DNA of 64,000 bases from Pratylenchus scribneri (GCA_030063045.1 JAQSEB010000091.1:682001-746000), one strand, 5' to 3'; shown: positions 46,401 to 58,800, numbered from the stretch's first letter. Translations and numbers: made by a program. Notes: generated from the letters alone by a model not told the origin.

Positions 46401-49400
46401 AACCTAAATTTTGCTTATTGCATAAAATATCTTAACTTTTCAAAAAATTAGAATAGCCATTTTTTTTTAGAGGAAATTTAGGGCTTTACATTGGTATATT
46501 TCCTTCAAAAATTGGTTGCTTCCTTGTTGATCTATGGCCAAAAGAATAACCCTGGTTCTAAAATAGCGACAAAAACTGCTTGCCTTATGCAAATGGACAC
46601 GTGTATCCAATTTGGCCATTACAAATTCCCGGCTCAATTTCATTTTCAGAATGGTCTAAAAGAAGCAAAAACATTTATTCTGCTCCCCTTCCCAATTCTT
46701 ACTGTCATGTAGTCATGTTCATAGAGGAAAGCGGTTGTGTTCCTTTTGATTTCATAAAACCATGCTTTGTTGTTCAACACAATGGCAATGTGCTTTTCCT
46801 ATAAAAAGTTAGAATTTGTGCAATTCATAAATGTGATGCTTATATAAATCTTCCATAAACCAAAATTTAATACATTTAGAGCTTAAGAGACAATTATAAA
46901 ATTTACTTAGATTTGTCCTCAAAATTATTTTTAACAATAAGGATAATCAGCAAATTTTTGATGCCCGAATAAAATATAAATTCAAATTTATTCACCCCAA
47001 TGGAAATCAACGATGGCTCCACTTTGATGTTCAAACTTTGTGCCGGTTGCTGGAATTCATCAAAATTGAATCGATTTATTGAATTTTCAAATCAAACAAT
47101 ATTTCCATCCTGATAAATGCTAATTTCCGTCAACGATGCCAAAATTGCCATTTGACTGGGCGAAGCCGATGCCAACATTGGCAGTCGAGTTAAATAAATG
47201 CAAAGTGCACCGGAACGAGCCGAAACCGCAGCCAATGAGCCATCCTCGGAGCAGGCCAATTGGACGAGGCCACTGTCATCCGAATCCACGTCCACCAAAT
47301 CGCTGATTTCACTTCTTTATATTGGAAAAGGGAGGCAAATTGATGAATTATTATTGAAGGAAGCCAACGGCAAAAAATGACAAAAATAGAAAAGGGAAAA
47401 GGACTTAGAAAAGAATTAGGCAATGAATTTGGCTTATCGGTTACGGTAAAGTCTACAGTACCGCAAAGGGCGCCTATGGGCATTGTGTAACAATAACAAT
47501 GAATTCCATCCAAAATTTCACTCCTAATTTATTTAATACCTAATAGGGAAATATTTAATTTGTTGAAGGTATTGAAAAATGCTATAAAAAAATTGTAAAG
47601 ATTCAAAAATGTATTCTATATCCGGTTCAAAGTTTATCCTAAATCCTTAAACTTTATACTCACTTGATAGATGTCATAAAGAAGGATCATTTGATTAAGT
47701 TTTGGCTCGGGTTAATGAATTTTAACTTAGTTTTGAATCATTAAAATGAAATCGAAACCTTTTAATACCCTCTAATTTTGACTAAACCATAACCAAATTA
47801 TATACCATTCAATGCGTCCTGACCAGCTCTATCCAATTTTGGGTATATGGTTTGTGAATGTAGGAAAAACCCTTAAACTGTTATAACTATTTTGGCTTTA
47901 GGTATTCTTGTTTCGACAATTTCATTTAATTAATTTGGCAAATTAAATATTATTCTTATATCTTTTCTAATAAATTTAATTATCTATCAAATAGTTTTAC
48001 AATTAGTATAATTTTTAGAAAATTTACTAATTCCCAGTAATCATTTTTATATTACATTGCATTAGAAAAATACATACAAATCGGAGATGTCGCGACCCTT
48101 CAATCTGAAAAAATGATGATAAAATAATTAAATTGGCTTCACAAATTGTCCCCAATTGAGTATAGGCGACGCATTGGCTCATTCACGGCAATGGAGGCAA
48201 GATTTGTTTTGTATTCTTGAATGGAGAATAATTCCTGGGAAATGGAATCCGCTGAACGTTCAGCCTAATAATTAAATGAATTAATGGAATTTTTTGGGTT
48301 TGTGTTTGGCAAACCGAAAGGCAAACGACGAATCCCAGATCGAACCCGACCAAAACGTTGCCATTCCCAAACCAAACTGTGCGCACCAAATTCCCATAAC
48401 GCTCTTGGAATTGCAAATTTGTGGGCTGCTCCGGCTCACTCAATCGCACAATCATCAAATTCTTTTGGGCTACAATTGCGCTGATCTGCATTGAATAAAT
48501 TGGAAGAGTGAGTGAATTATTGAGTATTGCCCATCGGTATCTTTGCCATACTTTTAGCCATAATTCAGCGAGGCAATTACCAATCTTATTAGTTAGAAGG
48601 CAGAGCATTAAATGTCCTTTGAAAAGTTTCGCAAAGGAATTCATTCAATTTTAGAAAGGTCATTGTTTAATAAATCCTAATTTGATGAAAAGCAGTTTAT
48701 TTTATAAATTGTTTTAAATTTTAACTAAGCCACTTTTAAAAGGACATTTAGGGCTTTCAATTGTCATATCGCTTTCTCAAATTGGCCATTGCCTCGCTGA
48801 GCTATTGTCAAAAGAAATGCCTAGGTACTCAATTTATGTTCGAGATATTCAAATTGGAATGATGTGGATTTAAATTTAGGCACTAATTAATTTTAGGTTT
48901 AAGGGCTAGATTACCCCAAATTTTTTTCCTAATTTTTCCTCCCATAAAAATGTGATAACCATTGTACATATTATTTAATGTTTATTGTTTACTATCAATT
49001 CCGCCAACCTCCCCCTATTTTTACATAGTCTTCTTCTCGATCTGCCGCCAAACTGCGGAATGTGGTGAATTGCAAATCCAAAATGTCCCCATTGCAAGAA
49101 AATGTGTTCAACGTTTCGCCCTCCGCATTGTTCACTGTTATTTGGGTGTCCTCCGAGCCAAGTGCAAAAATTGAACCATCTCGATTCCAGGCACCAGTTT
49201 TGATTGCCCTTTGATGCTTGCCCATCACCGGCACTTTCCTTTGAACGAAAATGAAGCAATCCATTCATTTTTATGGCCAAAATACCTCGAAAGTCGATGG
49301 TCGAAAAGAATAAAATTTCCGCGATTGTCGCCTACCAACAGTATTGCCTTTCTCGGATTCCAGCAGAGCAGAGTGGGCAATGCCTTTGCACCGGTGGACA

Positions 49401-49975
49401 TATCCACGGTGTGAATTTGGCCAGTTGAACATTCATAAAGGACCAGGGTTGGGGTTCGGCTGTTGGCGATGGCCAGCAAATCGCCTTGCGGATCCCAGCT
49501 CAATGCACACACTTCCCTACGATTTTAATGGGAAGGCTCAAATTGGCTACATTCCCAAAAAACTATTTAAAATATTGGTGGACATTTTTAAACATAAAAT
49601 TTTGCTAAATTAAGCTTCTTATATCCTTAAATTCTATGTACCAAATAAATAAGTCTCAATTATTTGTAATTTCTGATTAATAAATGTATTCTATTTAATC
49701 AAATATTTCTTCCAGAATTAAACATTTTTCGATTCTCAAATTTATCAAAATTATAATTTTTTACTCATTAATGTTGAATTCCTCGGTAATTTCACTATAT
49801 CGATTGAAGACGCGAATAACACCACTGGAGCCAGCCACAGCAATATTGTTTCCCCCAGGGCGCCATTCAAAAATCAACGGGCCTTGGCCATAAAGTTGTG
49901 GATTTTGTTCACGGAAAAGGAGCTAACATAAAAAGAAAGGGATATTTTCACATCAATTTATTTGCTGACCTTCAT
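37438..49975 (-). CDS. WDR19: WDR19 / IFT144 intraflagellar transport protein
   Basis: Component of the IFT-A complex, which drives retrograde transport in cilia; the nematode orthologue is DYF-2. ATG 49975 (MK) splices to [20 protein letters not shown], then N-terminal WD40 repeats ([80 protein letters not shown]). A second propeller follows ([60 protein letters not shown]), then TPR-like helices ([60 protein letters not shown]). Paired zinc-ribbon motifs close the protein: [20 protein letters not shown], then [20 protein letters not shown] and NCPMCYEQF. Stop TGA 37438-37440. All blocks appear in the order of human WDR19. Long introns are filled with repeats: two minisatellites, four or five family-A and two family-B elements. 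A canonical X-box lies about 92 bp upstream. Confidence 0.95.
37665..39135. repeat. large minisatellite array, family 2 (about 22-24 bp unit) in last WDR19 intron
   Basis: About 64 units of TAATTCCGCCTGTTCTGATT plus 2-4 T/A, with sporadic CTATTCTG and CTGGTTCTG variants. It fills the intron between the exon ending ...NNCILT (donor near 39315) and the final exon starting GRHITKDD (37617), so a 1.7-kb intron is mostly array. Same family as 26.37-26.86 kb in opposite orientation. Confidence 0.97.
39683..39890. repeat. family-A element, degenerate copy
   Basis: Arms AGCCAATCTGGAAAGGCGAA and AAGCTTTCAAATGGCATATT are still recognisable, but the element is shortened and diverged. Lies in a WDR19 intron. 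Confidence 0.55.
41110..41365. repeat. family-B dispersed element
   Basis: Copy in a WDR19 intron, with GTTTTGAACCATTAAACCAA, CATAACAAATTATATAACAT, AGCTCTATCCAATTTTGGGT and GTAGGATAAACCCTTAAAC in the usual order. Confidence 0.75.
42118..42437. repeat. family-A palindromic MITE-like element
   Basis: Full-length copy in a WDR19 intron. Left arm TTTTGGCCATAATTAAAAAT... and right arm ending GAATTATGGCCAAAAGAACA; the right edge reads CCAGGTA, as in the 5.7 kb copy. Confidence 0.8.
44697..45045. repeat. minisatellite array, family 1, in a WDR19 intron
   Basis: About 13 units of AAAACATTTTGTGTTTCACT plus TAGCTA, the same family and orientation as 3.37-4.27 kb. It sits between the WDR19 exon ending ...SHKTETQ (about 45307) and the next exon near 44600. 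Confidence 0.95.
46250..46555. repeat. family-A palindromic MITE-like element
   Basis: Copy in a WDR19 intron: TCAAAGCTCAACAAGGAAGC on the left and TTGGTTGCTTCCTTGTTGAT on the right are reverse complements over most of their length. Confidence 0.8.
47630..47885. repeat. family-B dispersed element
   Basis: Copy in a WDR19 intron, same order of blocks as the 41.1 kb copy (CCATTCAATGCGTCCTGACC, AGCTCTATCCAATTTTGGGT). Confidence 0.75.
48538..48825. repeat. family-A palindromic MITE-like element
   Basis: Copy in a WDR19 intron. The right end reads GAGCTATTGTCAAAAGAAAT then GCCTAGGTA, supporting a terminal TACCTRGG consensus for the family. Confidence 0.75.
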
Positions 49976-50066
49976 TTTATTGAATCGGTTGTTATTGAAT
50001 TATAATAGATTATCAATTCTGAATTTGGAACTAAATTTGCGGCAATTTTTAATCTATTTTGTGTCA

Positions 50067-50080
50067 GTTACCATGGAAAC
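50067..50080 (-). promoter_or_regulatory. X-box (RFX/DAF-19 binding site) for WDR19
   Basis: GTTACCATGGAAAC is an exact fit to the 14-bp X-box consensus (two half-sites around a central AT; minus strand reads GTTTCCATGGTAAC). It ends about 92 bp upstream of the WDR19 start codon, the distance typical of ciliary genes in Caenorhabditis. It indicates expression in ciliated sensory neurons under an RFX factor. Confidence 0.85.
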
Positions 50081-50199
50081 GAGGCATTTAAAGAGGAAAA
50101 GGATCAATGAAGGAAATGAAATTAATTCTGTTCCTAGCTTCAGATGGATTTATGTTTATTCTTATTTTTAACTCTGTTTTTAATTCCGGTTAATTTTTT

Positions 50200-50755
50200 T
50201 CTTATTCTTATTTTCTTTCCGGAAAGTTTTAATCTAAGTCCGTTCCGGAAAGTTTTATTCTAAGTTCTTTCCGGAAAGTTTTATTTTCTTTCCGGAAAGT
50301 TTTAATCTAAGTTCGTTCCGGAAAGTTTTATTCTAAGTTCGTTCCGGAAAGTTTTATTCTAAGTTTGTTCCGGAAAGTTTTAATCTAAGTTCTTTCCGGA
50401 AAGTTTTATTTTCTTTCCGGAAAGTTTTATTCTAAGTTCGTTCCGGAAAGTTTTATTCTAAGTTCGTTCCGGAAAGTTTTAATCTAAGTTCTTTCCGGAA
50501 AGTTTTATTTTCTTTCCGGAAAGTTTTATTCTAAGTTCGTTCCGGTAAGTTTTATTCTAAGTTCGTTCCGGAAAGTTTTAATCTAAGTTCTTTCCGGAAA
50601 GTTTTATTCTAAGTTCGTTCCGGAAAGTTTTAATCTAAGTTCGTTCCGGAAAGTTTATTTTTCTTTCCGGAAAGTTTATTTTTCTTTCCGGAAAGTTTAT
50701 TTTTATTTCCGGAAAGTTTATTTTTCTTTCCGGAAAATTTTAATTTTATTCCGGA
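50200..50755. repeat. minisatellite array, family 3 (about 26 bp unit)
   Basis: About 21 units of TTCCGGAAAGTTTTATTCTA plus AGTTCG, with AATCTA and shortened TTTATTTTTCT variants toward the right end. Each unit carries a TTCCGGAA palindrome. Related in reverse orientation to the 54.07-54.82 kb array. Intergenic, just upstream of the WDR19 promoter. Confidence 0.95.
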
Positions 50756-50769
50756 TATATTCTGCTGAT

Positions 50770-51684
50770 TTCTAAATTAATTTTTACCTTTCATTTAAGG
50801 CATATCTTCTCATCACTCATTCATTAGTTTCCCTTTTATTCAAAAAAAGGCAGAAATACGGTAGCACTGACAACTAATCAAAGGAAAGGGACAAGAGGGA
50901 TATCTCTTTCACAGTCATTGCCTTAAATGTGCCTTAAGGCTTGAAAATACTGTATACATTTAACGCATCGATTCAATTGAAAATTCAATTAAAAAAATAA
51001 TATTTTAATATTTCCCATATTAGTTAATAATATTTATTTCACATTTTCATCCATCAGCTCAATTAAAGATTAAATAAATAAATAAATCTTCATTCAAAGC
51101 CAAATTTGGTGAATTGATTACCATTTTTTTTATAGTTGCCTCTCTCCATCCATTTTTTATCCGTCATATTTTTCTACCCAAACACAAATCGATTCAGTCA
51201 GCGCATTTTATTTATTTTCATTCTACATTTTCTCCTCTATTCATTTTGCTACTCGCTCTTGACTCGTCGCTGGGATTATTCAATTCCCCCATTTTTCCTA
51301 GCCTCGCCAAAGCCACCATTCCGTCCTTCCCCTTATTTCTTTTCTATCGATTGTTTTGTCAAAAAGGGACCTTCCCTTCGGCGCAACAAAATTTTTTTTC
51401 CCTTTTTATTGGCAAAAAATGCGGCAATAAGAGAAGGAAGGAAAATGGCCAAGTCCCTCCCCTTCCCGCCGGCGTTTGGGACCAATGGCTGTCAACACAG
51501 CCACAATGGCCAACAAATCGATTGTTTTGTGGCCATCGCACCTCCATCCATCCATCCTATGACAATTTTGCCCTTCCCCATTCATTATTATTATTATTAT
51601 TCCCTCTTAATAGTACATTTTTTTGAAGAATATTTACCAATTTTACATTTTAAAAACAAATTTCAGCAACAATTTTCGCGCAAA
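50770..51684. other. intergenic, upstream of the zinc-finger gene
   Basis: From 51.1 kb the plus strand is strongly pyrimidine-rich (CT-rich promoter/leader-like), which creates two long overlapping open frames without coding character. A TTTCAG acceptor at about 51661-51666 precedes the ATG at 51685, a possible trans-splice or leader intron site. Confidence 0.4.
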
Positions 51685-53671
51685 AATGTCCTCTTCAACA
51701 TTTTATGCCTCCACATCCGCTGGCCCTTCCAATGCATCTTCTTCGTCTTCTTCTTCTGGCATTCCCATTTTGCCTCCTTTGCGCTGTCCCCTCTGTCCCA
51801 TTCACGTCCATTTTCCTCATGACCTCGCCTTGGAAGCCCATTTGGCCCAAATCCATCTAGGACTTCGACCCTTCAAATGTTTGGAATGTCCGCCGGCAGC
51901 AGGATTGACCAATGTGGATGCCATCACCTTCCCAACCGAATGGGCCTTCCTTGACCATTTGGCCTATACCCATGGACAATATTCGGGACAGGTGGGCAGA
52001 AAGGGGAATATTTTCGGAGTCAGGCTATCAAATATATTTATTTTATTTAAATTAGTTCAGAATTGATTGAATTTTGTCAAAAAAAAACCATTTTAAATCT
52101 TCATTAAGCTAAATTTTCAGTGGTTTTTCTTTTTTGGAACAATTCCGAAAACTAAATTTATATTATTTATTAAATACCCGACTGTCTACTATTGAATTTG
52201 ATACAAGAAACATTAAATTCAATCCATGAAATTTATTGTAAATTGGGCCAAGTTTGCACGGTGCCAAGTTGGGGCTTATTCAAAAATATATGAGAATATA
52301 AACGAAAATAATATGTTTTTTTTTGTACAGTCTTTGCTCCAAATTGACTTGGAATTGGTGAACAAAAGACGTCAAATCCAACGATTAATCACTTGCGCAA
52401 TTTTGACTCGGGAAAGTTCTCGAATGGTTGTCGGAGAACAACAACAAATGCTACAGCAAATGAACAATGCAAATGCCGATATTAGCCATTTTGGCCAAGG
52501 AAATTCATTGGGAATGGAATCCGATAATTTGGCACAAACTTCATCAAATGGACAACAAAATGGAAAGAGGGTGGAAGTGAAAATAGAAGTGGAGGAAGAA
52601 GAAACGATGGAAGCAATAAATAATGTCGGCAATCATCAAGTGGAGGAAAATGGCATCAAATTAGAAGTAAAATTTTGGGATTTGTTGAGAAATTGAATTC
52701 CTCTTTTTGTGAATTCAGTGTTCCACTGAAGGGAATGAACCGGCAGAGCAAGACCAAAATATTGGCCCGACATCGGAACATTTGCCTAATGAACAGCCAT
52801 GTTTGAGTGCGGCCGAATTGGAAGCAGCCGAAATATTGCGCACGGCTGCATTCAAATTGAGCCAATCTTTGTTGAATAGAAAAAGACAACAAATGGAAAT
52901 GACTGGGCCAACGATGGAATGGAAGGATAAAGGCGATGGCCATCAAATATTGGAGGTGGGCATAGAGGGAATATCAGTTTATATGACTTCCTTTTGGCCA
53001 TATCTCTACAAGGAAACAAACAATTTTGGAAGGCGATATGCCTTTTGAAAGCTTTAATTGTCCTCTAAAAAGTGGCTTAACTAAATTTTTGAAATTTAAA
53101 ATAAAAAATAAGTGGCTTTTCCCCTAAAAATTCTGGTTTTAAAACATTTTTTAAGTTTGATTTCATAAAATTAAAACTAGGCCACTTTTTAGAGGACATT
53201 TAGAGCTTTCGAATGATCTATTGCCTTCCGAAATTGACTAAAATACCTTGCTGAGCTATGGCCAAAAGAATGTGACTTAGTTATTCTGGGTCCATAATTG
53301 ATTTATGCTAATTTTTTAAGGAAGAAGGCCTAAATGAATATGTTCAAAATCAACATAATGAAAATGGTGGCAGCCAAAATGATTATTCAGCGGGAGAAGA
53401 GGAAGAACATTGGAATGGGCAACAACAACGGAAGAAGAAGTTGAGCAAAAAACGACGACAAAATTCCGAAAATGGTGGAGGAATGAAGAAGAAGGGGATG
53501 GAAAAGAAAATGATAAGCGAAGAAGAGGAGAAGCAAATCCATCAATTTGTGGCAAATTTGTTGAAAAAGGAGGAGAAAAGAAGGGCCGAAATGAAGAAGG
53601 AAGAGGAGGCGAAAAAAAGGCGCCGAACAACCAGCGAAAATAATAATATTGGCACAACAAAAACAAATTGA
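51685..53671 (+). CDS. C2H2-like zinc-finger nuclear protein
   Basis: Four exons joined in phase 0: 51685-51990, 52331 to about 52665, 52720 to about 52954, and 53322-53671. A Ser-rich start is followed by two Cys/His units. The first is CPLCPIHVHFPHDLALEAHL then AQIH, a C-x2-C...H-x4-H finger. The second is CLECPPA with a long insert, then WAFLDHLAYTH. Then comes a Gln/Asn- and Glu-rich middle (EVKIEVEEEE), a helix (SAAELEAAEILRTAAFKLSQ) and a highly charged tail with nuclear-localisation-like clusters (RKKKLSKKRRQ; KKRRRTT). Likely a DNA/RNA-binding nuclear protein; specific family not recognised. The intron at 52955-53321 is made of a family-A element with about 30 bp on the left and 45 bp on the right. 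Confidence 0.75.
52988..53275. repeat. family-A palindromic MITE-like element filling an intron
   Basis: Arms TTTTGGCCATATCTCTACAA and GAGCTATGGCCAAAAGAATG. Almost the whole intron is this element. Confidence 0.85.
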
Positions 53672-54071
53672 GATTATTTTAAAGAAGAAAATAATACGGG
53701 AAAATACAAAAGATTATGGACTATTGGCTATCAAAATCACTTTTTTTGCCATTTTTCTATTTAATTTTATTGAATAAATATAATTGACAAATTAATGAAA
53801 TTAAAACTTTATTAAATATTTCAACTTCATTGAGTTTCCCCACCAAATGGAAAATTAGAAATATTTTCTTTTTGGTTCTGACAGCTGATTCTGGATCCAT
53901 GGCTTTTTCTGTATATTTAAGGCTGATTAATTTGATTGATTTTCTACTTCAATCCATTTTTCCCTATACTTCAATTTCAAGCAGTAAATAGAAAATATAA
54001 AGAACATGAGGAACAAAAATGATATAATTTGAATGCAGGAAATAAATTTTGATAAAATTGAAAATATTTTC

Positions 54072-54818
54072 ATTCCGGAAAGAAGTTAGATTAAAACTTT
54101 CCGGAAAGAAGTTGGATTAAAATTTACCGGAACAACCGGAAAGTAATTAGATTAAAATTTTCCGGAGATTAAAACTTTCCGGAACAACCGGAAAGGAGTT
54201 AGATTAAAACTTTCCGGAACAACCGGAAAGAAGTTAGATTAAAACTTTCCGGAACAACCCGAAAGGAGTTAGATTAAAACTTTCCGGAACAACCGGAAAG
54301 GAGTTAGATTAAAATTTTCCGGAACAACCGGAAAGGAGTTAGATTAAAACTTTCCGGAACAACCGGAAAGAAGTTAGATTAAAACTTTCCGGAACAACCG
54401 GAAAGGAGTTAGATTAAAACTTTCCGGAACAACCCGAAAGGAGTTAGATTAAAACTTTCCGGAACAACCGGAAAGGAGTTAGATTAAAATTTTCCGGAAC
54501 AACCGGAAAGAAGTTAGATTAAAACTTTCCGGAACAACCGGAAAGGAGTTAGATTAAAACTTTCCGGAACAACCGGAAAGAAGTTAGATTAAAACTTTCC
54601 GGAACAACCGGAAAGGAGTTAGATTAAAACTTTCCGGAACAACCGGAAATGAGTTAAATTAAAACTTTCCGGAACAACCCGAAAGGAGTTAGATTAAAAC
54701 TTTCCGGAACAACCGGAAAGAAATTAGATTAAAACTTTCCGGAACAACCGGAAAGGAGTTAGATTAAAACTTTCCGGAACAACCGGAAAGAAGTTAGATT
54801 AAAACTTTTCGGTAAGCA
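54072..54818. repeat. minisatellite array, family 3, (about 30 bp unit)
   Basis: About 24 units of AAGTTAGATTAAAACTTTCC plus GGAACAACCGGA (AAGTT/GAGTT variants alternate). The core TTAGATTAAAACTTTCCGGA is the reverse complement of the 50.2 kb core. Higher-order alternation of the AAG and GAG variants is visible. Confidence 0.96.
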
Positions 54819-54829
54819 AATTTCCATCA

Positions 54830-55878
54830 TCCACTTTTTTATTGAATATCCCAATTTTTATTGGTAGATGTAGGAAATCTATTCTTTTGATCCATGTTAT
54901 CCCCTACCTGATTCACTTTGCCTACTTTTTTCCCTCCATTATTTCCAGCTTAAAATGAAAAATTTAAATAAAAATAACGGACCAAAAATGATATAATTTG
55001 ATTGAATTCCGGAATTAAAAAATAGAAAATTTTTTTGATAAAATGAATTATGTTTCAGACGAAAGAACGGAACCGGATATATGTATGCTTTTTGTAGGTG
55101 TGTACTAAAAATGTGAAATTTGGAGGGTGAGGTTGGTGATAAGCCTCAAAGCAAATTGAAAGAATTAGAGGGAAGGAGGCGTGAATGGAAAATTGGCTGA
55201 TGAATGAGGCAAATAAATTGAATGAATGAATTTGCTACTTTGTATTTGGCCAAGCAAACATTCACAATCGACGACAATCATTATTGTCCTATGGAGGGAT
55301 GGGGGACAAATAAGCCAACCAAATACATTTATATTATTTGTAGAGAAAATAAAACAATTTATTTTGCGTGTCAAAAAGCAATACAAAACTTTGACCTTTA
55401 TTTTATGTCAAAAATTGGAGCAAATACAAATTGGCCTCTAGCAACATTCAATTTATATAAAGGTTAATGTGGACATTTTCAGCTGTGAGATATTCAAGAA
55501 AATTACTTGTTAGCCAAATGCCCGAGGCCTAATCCGTTCCAAGGCCAAATCCCAGATTTTATTGAATCTATAAATTGATCCCCAAATTAAAATTCGCTAA
55601 AATGCCATCAAATTTTTCTGCATATTGTTTGTCCCTTTTTATTAGGAGAGAAAACTGAAATTAGATGGACAATCGTAAATCTTTTCAGCCAGGAGCTTCC
55701 CCATAAGCCATCAAATCCAACATCACATGGAATTTGCCCATATTTTTGGCTCAATTTCCCTTCCTTGGCACATTGTCTATTTTTGCCACTTTTTGTCATT
55801 GGCCATTTTTTATGCAATGCCATTTTCCGATTATTTCACCCCTTTAAAAATATTATTCCCCTCAATTGCCACAGAAAA
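54830..55878. other. intergenic, upstream of the peptide transporter gene
   Basis: AT-rich; two overlapping ~75-codon frames at 55.2-55.5 kb look like chance. From 55.7 kb an open frame in register with the transporter ATG runs upstream through hydrophobic codons, so an upstream start cannot be excluded. Confidence 0.4.
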
Positions 55879-58800
55879 ATGTCACCGGCAAATCCGTGGA
55901 GCGGTAATCCGTCAGCCGATGATCAACCCACATCCTCCTCCTCCTCCTCATCCAGCCAAACTGGCATTTTGTTGGATCCATCGGCGCCAATAAAAGCTCG
56001 AAATTTGGTAACTGATGAAATTTGGAGGGAAGATTGTGAGACCGAAAATGGCCAAAAAGATGCAACAAAACAGAAAATGGCCGAAACTTGGGGTGAAATG
56101 ATTCGAGCTTGGCCAAAAACAACACTTTGTTAGTCGGGTCATATATACTCTGGGCTAATTCTTTTGGCAAAAACTCAACAAGGAAGCAACCAATTTGAGA
56201 AGGCAATATGCCATTTGAAGGACCTAATAAATTTCCTCTAAAAAGTGGCTTTTCTAATATTTTAAAAATTTAAAATAAATTGTAAAATAAATGGCTTTTT
56301 CTTTAAAAATTAGGATTAATTAAACTCAAAGGCATGTAACAATTTTATACAATGGATTTTACAAACATTTTTATTGCTACTTAAGGATAATTTGGGTTAT
56401 CAAATGGCATATAGCTTCCCCAAATTTGTTATTATCTCGTTGAGTTATGGCCAAAAATGCCCAAGATACATTGATTCCCTTACATGTTTCACAGGGAAAA
56501 AAATTCCCACAAAATAAAAATTGAATTTTTAGGCATTGTTAGCAATGAATTCTGCGAACGATTCAGTTACTATGGAATGCGAACAGTGTTGACCCTGTAT
56601 TTTATGAATGTGCTGAAATATAGCAGCGCAAAGGCAACAATGTATTTCAATGGATTCACCGTCCTTTGCTATTTGACTCCTCTGCTTGGATGCATCCTCG
56701 CCGATGGATACATTGGCAAATTCAAGTAATGTTTGGGTCAATCACAAAAAGGGTTTGCCATTTTCAATATCAAATACCATTTTCATAAAAAGTGAAAAGG
56801 AATATATAGGCAATTAGGGTGATTTTTCGAAGGGCAAATTGTCATTGAGTAAAGAGAAAAAACATTTAAGGCAATATTTTGAGGCATTCAAAATGAAAAA
56901 TGAATGATAATAAAGAAATTGTAGGTGCCAAAAATTGTCTTGTCAAAGTAAACAGTGAATGTAATATACTTTAAATTCCATAAAGGGATGTGCCAATTAA
57001 GGTTTGGCATTTTTTTTAAACGCTGGTTTGAAAATTCGGTTTTTTGGTATTTGAAAAAATTTCAGTTTTCGGTTTCTCCTATTTTGGGTTATTTTGAGCG
57101 AAATTTCCCAATTTCGGTTTGAAATTTCATCGATTTTCTCAAATCGAAAACGACTGTCCATCTCTAAGCCAAAATTTTTATTACAGTATAAATGTAAAAA
57201 TAGGCAATTAATTTGATTTTTTCTGGGGGGCAAAAATAGTGTCAATGCCATTTATAATTAACGCAATTTTTAGAGGAATTAGCGAAAACAAAATAAATTA
57301 ATCGCCAAAATTGCAAAAAAAAATAACCAATGGCAAATTAAACTTCCATTGTCATTTTCAAATTACCCAAAAATTTCCCCCCAGGACCGTGTTCTTCGTC
57401 TCCATCCTCTACACAATCGGCCAAATTTTGTTGGCATTGGCCTCCACCCAAGATTGGAATTCCTCATTCCATCCTTGGGTGGACATCCTCGGCTTGGTCA
57501 TCATCGGATTCGGCACTGGTGGCATTAAGCCCTGCGTTTGTTCATTTGGCGGCGATCAATTTGAACCGCATCAGGAGAAAAGTTTGAACCCAAATTAAAA
57601 GGGTTTTACCATCTAATTTTCATCAATTAGTGTTGTCCATTTTCTTCTCCGCCTTCTATTTTGCCATCAATGCCGGCTCCATGATCAGCACATTCATTTC
57701 GCCAATGTTTCGGGGTAATCCAGGACATATTTCCATTTTATTCCACATTTTATTAAGCCACTCCATGTATGGGCCAAGACAGTTGCTATCCAATGGCATT
57801 CGGCATTCCGGCTGCTTTGATGATTGTTGCCACACGTTAATTTTTTTATTATTTCATTTATTTAAAAAATAGTGTTTACGGTATCAAAAATGGAAAAATT
57901 CACAATAAATGTAGATCAAACCCTCAGGACTAATTCATTTTTTGACCCATCAATGCCTCTCATTTCTCTAATTGATCAATTGAATCATTTTTTGGCCATA
58001 TCTCAGCAAAGTTTTAACCAATTTGAGAAGACAATATGCTATTTGAAAACCCTAAATGTCCTCTAAAAAGTTGCCCTAAAATTTATAAAATCCAGCTTAA
58101 TAAAAATCTTTGAAACCTAAATTTTCTGAAGCCACTTACAAAGTGTTTTAAATTTTCAAAAAAAAAATTGAAAGCCAATTTTGAAGGATATTTAAGGTTA
58201 TGAATGGCATATCGCCTGCTTATTTTATGTTAAACTATGGCCAATAAATTGCTTTGGTACTACTAAATCCTCCTGTTTCGGCTCTATCATGAATCATTTA
58301 ATAGGGCACTTTTTTATTAGACATTTTTATTCAATTTATTGTGTCTTTTTCCTTATTAAATATTCTTTTCCCCTTCACATAAATTAATTATTACATTTTT
58401 TCGCAGTTATTTTCATTTCTGGCTCATTTTCGTATAAAAAATTGCCTCCCAAAGAGAATATTTTTGGTGAAGTTTACAAAGCATCGAAGGCAAGTTCCCA
58501 TTTCAAATATTATTTTCACCAATTTCATTCATTTACAGAAGGCAATTTCCAATCGTTTTCATAGCCAAGTGCGCACCGGACATTCCCATTGGCTTGATTT
58601 CTATTTCGATACGCATTTTTGTGCATCCGATGCCAGATGCCAAGAATTGCAGAGGAAAAAACGTGATCCGAGGGCATGCCATAAAGTTGGTGGCATTTTT
58701 AATGGTTTTGAGCCATAAATTTACTTTCAATTTCAGCGTCAATTCATTGCAGACATCAAAGGCCTTCTTCGCCTGTTGGTCATGTATTTGCCGGCACCAA

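Noticed and set aside
51136..51822. 228-codon plus-strand open frame (and an overlapping 170-codon frame)
   Set aside because: Composed of Phe/Ser/Pro/Leu from a pyrimidine-rich leader; it overlaps the zinc-finger start in another frame and has no domain. Treated as promoter/5' leader sequence.
55222..55467. 81-codon plus-strand frame upstream of the transporter
   Set aside because: A second frame of similar length overlaps it; no splice sites, no family resemblance; likely chance.
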